From NCBI RefSeq assembly GCF_037975245.1, contig NC_092562.1:12160001-12224000 (forward strand): a DNA stretch of 64,000 bases. The letters run 5' to 3'. The notes beneath the pieces are model-generated. The model was not told where the DNA came from. It searched no databases and saw only the letters and a program-made list of their open reading frames with translations. Of this stretch, positions 42,801 to 51,800 are shown piece by piece; positions within the stretch are counted from its first letter, which is position 1; every line of letters starts with the position of its first letter. This DNA is from Apostichopus japonicus (lineage: Eukaryota > Echinodermata > Holothuroidea > Aspidochirotida > Stichopodidae). The position numbers were made by a program, and so were the translations under genes.

Positions 42801-45800
42801 TTTTTCCCAGGTACTGTGCAGAATTAAGGAATGTCTGGTCATCTTACATTAAAATAAATATCATTGCATGAGTCCTACACCTTTCGTGTTCTGTGGTTTA
42901 TCACTATAATTTTGCAAATACAAATGCATTAGTTGTCAAATTAATCTGTAAATCATCAATTGACTGAAAATGATTACTTGATGAAATTAAATAGTAGCTG
43001 TATCATTTTGAAAGCATGATCCTGGACAACATGGGATGCTGAGTTGGTTCAATTTTTAGGGGAATTTGAAGATTGGGTGTAAATTTTATGTTTAATATTC
43101 ATCCCAACAATACATCTCCCTCCCCACCCCCCCTCCAATTCTCTTTGTGGCTCTCTGTAACTACACGGAAGATGGCGAGGGTTATGTTTAAATTATAGAA
43201 GTGTCAACTACATCAAATGAAAGGTTTTAAAAGCCATATCAGGCTCTTTCCCTAACACTCATACATTCACCTGCTGCACTTGCTCAACAACTGTACATCT
43301 GGTTGCTAACAAACAAAGCAAACAAAGCTAGCAAATAAGCAAACAAAAAGACACATATCACCAGCAAGATCTCATCTGACACTGCAGGTTGCTCTATTCC
43401 ACTAAAATAAGGTGACCCTATTTTTTCAAGGAACCCTGAGACATGTTACTGTACACCCAACCCCCTCCCCCACCCTCCTCACCTTTTTACTGACCATGTT
43501 GACATCAAAAGTTCATGTTGACATCAAAAAATTGTGTCACCATATTTGCGGTTTATGACATTTTTGCAGATGTCAGGAAATTTAACTACAATTTTAGACC
43601 TTGGCAACTTGATGATATATCCCATTAAGTTATTGTTTTAATTTCAAGTACATTTTCGGCTAGCATAGCTTACATGCACTTTGAGCTTCAAATTTGATGG
43701 ACAGGGGTCTGGTGGCACATGGCTCAGTCCTCATGGAATATCCTGGGTTGTGGGAGTAAACGTTTGTGCCACAATGGTTCAAGGGAGGGTGGAATTTTGA
43801 GGACCTCTCATTGTTTAAGTGGATGATAAACAAGTGCTGAAGTTTAGAAAAAGAAATCCTAAAGCAAGTATTTTGTCCAAGATGTAAAGACAAGATGCCA
43901 AAAATATCGAACAGGGTGTTTCCCCATATTATCACCAAATTCAAAAAGATATTTTCCATGTGAAATCTCTGAACTTAATGTTGTTCATGTACGCAATAAA
44001 GATGAGCTTGAGTCTGAACTTTGCTTCTTCAGATATCATGTTTAAAAGATTTTCACAATTTGACCCCTGCTGACCCCAACTTACCTTTGAACTCCACCAT
44101 ATCAATACTCTTCTTGAAGTGAATGTGGTTTATGTCCGCACTAAAGTTGAGAATAGTCCAAGCTTTGCTTGAACTTGAGATATCATGTTTGAAAGATTTT
44201 CACAATTTGACCCCTGGTGACCCCAATTGAACTTAAACCTCCACAAAAAACATTAGGCATCTTGTCCTATATATGGTTCTTTTACATAAAAAGTATGAGA
44301 TCTGTCTAAGTTTCCTCCTTGAGATATTGTGTTTACAAGGGTTTCAGAATTTGACCTCTGGTGACCCCAAATGACCTTTGAACTCCACCCCAAAAATAAG
44401 CTTCTTGTACTTAACGTGGTCAACCAAAATACTAGGGATGCACCGGATATCCTGTCCGGCCAAACTATCTGGGCGTATAGTGAGCAATTACCCGGTTCCG
44501 GTTCCGGCCGGATATTTTTCAAAATCCGGCCAGATCTTTATCAAAATCTGGCCAGATCTTTATCAAAATCTGACCTGAATTATTCCTTAAAAAGGTGTTG
44601 GTATTAACTTAAATCAATGTAAACTATTTCCAAAAATTAATAAAAACATTCAAAGTAAGGAAAAATAGGTTTAACATGTTTAATTTAATTATCTCAATGG
44701 TCTGGCCCACTGTTTCTAAAGATCAACCAAAATAATACAACTACTGTAATAATATAAAGCTATATACAACAAATACAGTTTACAGTGAAATCATTTCTTG
44801 CAGCCTTCATCATTTTAATATTGCAGTTATTTTATTAAAGAATGTAGATTAGACCGCTTCACCTTCAAGTGATATTTAATCTCATAAATGGGGTCTTAAT
44901 TTCACCTTCTTTATAATATATGCATATACCTCACCTAAGATTTGCTCCTTGTTTCATACTTCTACTTCTTATTAAAGATTTTCTTTTGTATAATGAAAAA
45001 TTCCAGTTCCAGCCGGATTTCATGTACTATCCGGCAAAATCGGGTTCCGGCCAGATCCAAAATTTTGGATCCGGTGCATCCCTACAAGTTCATACCTAGT
45101 ACAAGATCTGTCTAAGCTTACTTGAGATACTGTGTTTACAATGCTTTCACAATTTGACACCTGGTGACCCAAATGACCTTTGACTTTCACTAAAAACAAT
45201 AGGCTTCTTGAACTCAATAAAGTACTTTTACACACAAAATTTGAGATCTGTCTAAGCTTCCCTTCTTCAGATATCCTGTTTACAAGCTGGGTATTGCAAA
45301 CACATGCACGCACACCAGCGTGAATGCATAGGTTACGAATATCGAAACCAAAATTACACAAATAAAACTTGTCAGTTGATGTTTTTGATATGTTCAAATC
45401 CTTGGCACATATCTTATGTACCAATAACTTTTTATATACAACATACATCAAAGACATCCTTGCAGTTTTTCAACTGCTTTATGAACTTATTAACGTAGTG
45501 TAAAATGAGCAGAAATCGTACATGTAGACAGTTTGAAATTTACGTATATACATGAACGTTTATTATAATCTTGGAATGAAGAAAGAACACTTTGAAAGTC
45601 AAAGGTAGAACTGTGTTACTTTCAGTGATGAAAACAAAGAAAGTTTATAAATAATCATTGTGTTTATCAGACTGTATAAAATTTCATGAAACTTGTACAC
45701 CACATATAAGCCAGTCAAATTAAGTTGGAGAGCTTCTTAAAATGCACACGTAGATATGGAATGCATTCATGGGTTGTTTTGTATTCCCCTAAAGCAATAG

Positions 45801-48800
45801 CAAAAGTTGATACTTGGCTGCTTTGGGTTTTCAAGTTTAATACAAGCGATTTTATTATTCCATGTATGAAATTTTGCAGGCAATGCTATCTTTCATGGTA
45901 CATCAAAAGGTATTAGGAAAGATGTGATTGCAGCTCTTGATACATAAACACTTTTAAAAGTCAACCAATATGAGTATAGCTGCATAGTTCCATCCATTGT
46001 AATTATATAATATTACATTTGAATGTTATCCTGGGAAAACTTAGGACTTTGACCCAAAAGATAACATTATCATTGGCTAGACTATTTCTGATAGGGGTGA
46101 GGTAGGGTTGGGGGAATGGAATGACATGTAGGGGTAGATGGAAATGTGCACCTGAGAGCATCCTTTGAAATGGTTTTAGGGACATCCACATAAATTTGAA
46201 TGGGCAGAAATTGTTATCAGGATTGTAACATTGTATTAGCAATATTTGTTTTACTTATGTCATATTTTTCCAATTTAGGTTTATTATTTTAATTCTCTTC
46301 CTCAATCGAGAGATCCTCCGATGTAGTAGTAAAGTATAGCAAGAAAACAAAAGTGTAAAAGTAAGTTGGCCTGACGTTTCGATCCTGCTAAGATCGAAAT
46401 GTCAGGCCAACTTACTTTTACACATTCTCCTACACAGGCTCTCTAGTGGATAAGCAGTTTGCTAACAGTTTTATTTTATTTTGAAGAAAACAAAGGTAAC
46501 AGAACTATTCGTGCCTGTTTGCCAACATGGCTTTAAATAGTCAGTTGTATTTCTACTGCAAGTCATTAATTCTACTCATTAACATATGGCCAGAGTCTAC
46601 TCCATAGGAATTGCTTAAAATAAATTCATAACAGAAGAATATAACTGGAAGGTGAATGGAAAGATGAAAATATTAAACAAAACTAAAGAGCAAATAATTT
46701 AAATTGAAGAATAGACAGGCAAGCTTTTATGGTAATTTAGAGCAAGAAAGCCATGAGTCTTAGTGATTCATTGCCATGTTTCATAAGAGAAGGTTCTTGT
46801 AACAAGAAACCACACAACACACATGAAGTTCATTCAAGCATTTCTATTGGAGTTAGCCTGTTTACAAAGTTCAGTGGCAGAGCTCTGTTGACAGCAAATA
46901 ACATTTGATCACAGAAATTACTCGGTTTTTTCTTGCACTCAAAAAGGTGTATTGAAAAATCCCATATGAAATTCATGTAAGCTTTACTTTATAATTATCA
47001 TGTTTACAAAACTGCCAAACTTTCATTTCTGTTGACCCAAAATATTCTTTGACATCTACAAATGCAATTAGGTTTTCCAATAACTAATGTGGATCCACAA
47101 GTATGATGTTTATCCCAGCTTAACTTTTAAATCCTGTCCAAGATGTTTTCAAACTCTCTTGACTTCACTTGACTTTGACCTCTGGTGACCTCATATGACT
47201 GTGACCTCCAAAGAAAACAAAGGCACTTTCTGCTCACTAAGATGGTCCGAGTCCTACTTTTCAAGTTTTACTTTTGGAGTTAAAGAGTTTACAAGTTCAC
47301 ACACTATAATCTGGTAACCTCAAATGACTTATGACTCAAGAGAATAAAACAACATTTTCCTTGTACAAATTTATGGTGGATCCAAATACTAGTTTCTCCA
47401 AGCTTTACTTTTGAGGGTACACAGTTAATTGAATTTGACTTCTGTTGCCTGTTACTTTTGACATTCACATAACTCATATAGATTATAAAATCCTAAGTTT
47501 GGCCTTCCATGCTATTAAAGATGAACGATAGTGATTTTTCACCATCGACGAAAAAATACGATTTTATTCAAGAGTATTCTAGTTGGTTTCTATTTTACAC
47601 ATGTGAAAATTCAAGTCAATCCGATGTTGGGAAAGGCTTAAAAAAAATTCATAAACTCGTTGATTTTTTAAACAAAAATTGGGCTTTTCGCGAAAAGCGA
47701 TATGATGATCACGTGATCTACAGTGACATGTGACGTCATTATGATGATAACAACGTGAGTTTGGCGTAGTGTACTTCAGCAGTGTGCACTTAGTGTGTAA
47801 GTTTAGTTGCAACCTACTCTATATTGGACTCGACAAACAACGTAAACCACTAGCAAAATCCAAGAAATTGCGTTGTAGGGGGATGCAACAGCACGAATGT
47901 GGACTCTACAATAAGTTTTTTCAATTTTCCAAGCGGAAAAAGTAGTGAGAGATATCGGAAACTCTGGATACGAATTGTGAGGAGAACCAGGAAAGACTTC
48001 ATCGCACCAGGAGTTTCTCATGGCAAGAATGTGAAAGTTTGTTCTGCCCACTTCACGGAAGATGATTCTCGGGCCCAATTGAAATTTGCGTGTGGCAAGG
48101 TCACTAAGTAAAAAAAGTTTGAAAGATTGATGCTTTTGTGCCGCATTATTTATATATATCTCGATAAATGCAACAGTAAGTGTTGGAACTGGAAGACATG
48201 TCAGACGTGAACAACCTAATGACTATGTGAGGAGAGAATCCACGTGCAAATTTCAATTGGGGGATGGACGTCGCTTAGGTCGCTTTAGGTTTTTTTAGGA
48301 GTTTTTTGGGGCAGAGATGTGTTCATACCCTCCAAACCACTTTAAATGTAATACAAATAGGAAATGTGTGTATGCTCGAGCGAAACAAAACATCGTGTAA
48401 GTATTACTTACGGTAGCGCACACTGTCACTTATGTTTGCACAGTGTGAAAGTACCGTTTGCGGACCTACGTGAAGTTGGGCTAGAATATGATTCCTCCTG
48501 AAGCCCAAACCACGAGGCATGCATGTGAATAAACACAATAGGCATTGCATGTAGTGAGAAAATTGTTCGAGCTAAACTAACTACTGTACTCGGTTGAGTC
48601 CAAATGCGGTTGTATTTCAAGCTCAATCAAACCTTTCTGTTGGATTTAATGACGCACGGAACAAGGAACGTTTATGTTTTACAGTAGGCCTAGTGCATAC
48701 AAGCGAATCTACTTTGTTTAGAACTTTGGATTTTCTTTCGGATGTTATACTAATCTACGTTTGAGACTATCAAACATCCCTATTGTTATTGTGCCAGTTT

Positions 48801-51800
48801 GACTGGTAAGTGAGCACATCCATACATCACTCTGTATAAAACCCGCCAAAAACGTGATTGAGATTTACGTTACTTTGGGTCAGCTTGCAAGTTACCTCTT
48901 CAGATATTGGGAAATCATTGCGAAATCGCCGCAAATTTTGTAAAAAAAAACTTGTAAACACGTGGTGAAGAAATCAAGAAACACTATGATATTCATTATC
49001 TATTTATGTCTTGAACATTACGCCGGAAAATAACAGTTATGCTGACACGAAATGCACGCACAGCTCCATACTGAACAGTGCACAACAGGAAAGATCATCA
49101 CAGTGACGTCATTCACTGACCTGAGGGCTGTTCAAGGTCATTGCAGTGTTTGCAAATTCCTAAATTACGGAGGCGAAAAAACTATGTTTTATTTCCCTTT
49201 TTTATAACTTTCCGGTGTGCTATTTGGAAAATTAAAAAAATATGTTGCTTGGTAACATATAAACTACATTATAAATGAAAATGAGAGATTTTTTTCTGTC
49301 ACTATCATTCTACTTTAAAGTGAATACCCCAAGTTACAAACTGAAATTAGGCCATGTCAATATCACAATATCTTAACCATTTTAACGGTCCAGTGTCTCG
49401 ATTGAAAACGAAAGGGATACGTCTGTGGACTCACTTGACCAGTTTAAGCATTGTCTTAAAACTCATCCTTTTCACATTGTTATCACATGATTTTTTTCTT
49501 CTTTCCTTTATGTTTTCACCTGTTAAGCACATTAAGCAACTTTTGTTGGATTCTGCACTATATAACACTTATTATTATTATTACTATTTTTATCTTATTT
49601 CTAGTCCCGCTGCCTCATTGCTTTATAACTATATATATCATTATAATTTACTGGCAGAAATAAACAAAATGAAATAAAACTGTTATTATTAAACAATAGG
49701 GATCTTGTACTCACTAAGGTGAAGACACATACCAAGTATGAAGTATAATGAATCTGGTCTTGTAACTAAACCTCTGTATTTTGACACTTAGGGTCTACCG
49801 AGTTGTTTACATTCCTAACTACAGTAGAGTACTGATGGTGCTACTGTACACTCATAAGCATAAACTAAGTATATTTGTACTACAAGCATACCATGGTGGC
49901 TTTTAGGGTAAAATTCAACTTAAATACAGTGTTGTATAATGTTATATATATCACAAGTTAAGCAAAAGAGTTTATTAAACTATGGCAAATTCCATCAATT
50001 TGAAAAATCTCAAAGCCCTTAACAACTGGTGGATCAAAAGTAAGAACACCCAACCTTTACTTTTGTAGTTAGAGTGCTTACAAGGTTAATTTTAGAATGT
50101 TACCTCTTGACCTTAAATAACCTTTGACCTTCACACTAAAGCATAGGCTTATTGTACTTACTAGGGTGGATCCACATGCAAAGTATTAAGTTCACCCAAC
50201 CATGACTTTTGGACAATCTTTACAAAGTTTCAGACTCAAATGACCTTTGACCTCCACACACCCACATACCAAATATGTAGTTCATCTGCACTTAAGTTTT
50301 GTAGTTACAGTGTTAACAAGCCAATTAAGGCAGCACACTGTCACAATGCATATATTCCTTTCCCCTCCAGCAAGAAATCAAAATAGAGTTGGCAGAAGAT
50401 CAGTGTAACTTGAACAGCTTGGTAATATTCTTTATGGTATTGTTCTCCCTGCATTTCTTATTATTCACTGAATTCAATAAATTATCAGTAATAGTCAGTA
50501 AACAGACTTGAATGTTCAAACTATCTTCTGCTAACAGTTGCTACACATTGAGGAGTTTTTTATCACCATTTAAGGCTTAGTTGCATTAGCTGTTAAATTT
50601 ACCTTAATAACTGTTTATTAGCATGAAACAAAAGCTTAATTTTATGCTTTGTGGCTGATGCTTTAGTCATGAAAGTTTGCAAGAGACAACAAATCTTCGG
50701 CAGTCATTGCTCAGCAGAAATGTGGGTTGCAACAACAGTGCCATACGCTGGCTGTGTATTCACTTGAATTCCACAATTTAATCCACGAGTTAATCCATGT
50801 GTGCGGCTTACAAGGTTCAAGACCTTGCAAAATCTCATATAAAAAGAGTTGGTTAATGCCCCTTACAGGCAGGGACGTCACTAGAGGGGGGTGGGGGTGT
50901 CTTACCCCCCCAATCTTGGTAAAACTGATGATAGTTTGAAAATTTGAGTGCGACAGTCGGAAATTCCGACTGTCACACTCTAATTTTTTCCGACTGTCGC
51001 ACTCTGTGAGTGACCCAAAACTTTCGGTCAAAATTGACCTTTACTCAGTCATATTTACCACGTTTTCCTTGTCACAATGAGAAATTGTATCTCGCGATCC
51101 TTATACTCCACCATACAAAACTTTGTATGATTTTGAATACTCTAAAAAAAATGCCTAATAGAACTACTGCACAACATTGGCCAGCTTCAATTCGGTATTA
51201 ATTTTGCTATTGGGTGGGTTGACCCTGTTCGCTAGCTTCAAGTAGGTTCAGGATATACATTGTCTCTATGGTATACAATTAAAACACTCAATGCTAATCT
51301 ACGGAAGCTTAATATTGTCATCGACATAAGAAAACCTTTGCCCCATAAGGTGACATTTTTCACTAAATTGTTTAGATAACAAGATAAAATCTTATCAAAA
51401 ATCAGAAAAAATGTTGGATTGCTCAGTTTCTATAATAATAATAATAAATGAGACTTATATAGCACCAAATCAGTAAACAAAAGTTACTGCAATTTTCTGA
51501 AAAATGTTTAATTGACAACTTTTCATATCTCGTCAATTGGACATTTTGCTCCAAAATGTTCAATTGTTCGCTACATTCCATCTGAGCAATTGAAAAATTT
51601 TCTGCATGAAAAATTTTCTCCAAAAATGTTTTATTGACAACTTATCTTATCTCATCAATTGGACATTTTTTGGCAAAATGTTCAATTATTCACTTCATTC
51701 CAAATGCTCAGATGGAATGATGTGAAGAATTTAAATTTTTTCATGTGAGTGATAAATAGCCCCACCCCCTGAAAGAAAATAATATTAAGTGCGCTAGGAA

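Larger units (their letters stand above)
34950..43800. repeat. Segmental tandem duplications carrying the EGF exon
   Basis: Three units share the EGF exon, the downstream intron (GGGATTT(A/G)TTGACTTG...) and the upstream intron. The upstream landmark GTACTGGATCACATACTGTA (or its ATTGG variant) lies at about 35769, 37009 and 42305. Units 1 and 2 are about 1.2 kb apart. Unit 3 is enlarged by the degenerate array at 37.4-39.3 kb and the LINE at 40.55-42.13 kb. A further partial copy lies at 43340-43800 and matches 39540-39700 (GGACAGGGGTCTGGTGGCAC). Confidence 0.8.

Noticed and set aside
45020-45457. 145-codon minus-strand ORF
   Set aside because: It spans the end of a hAT element and the 145-bp repeat array, so it is not a gene.
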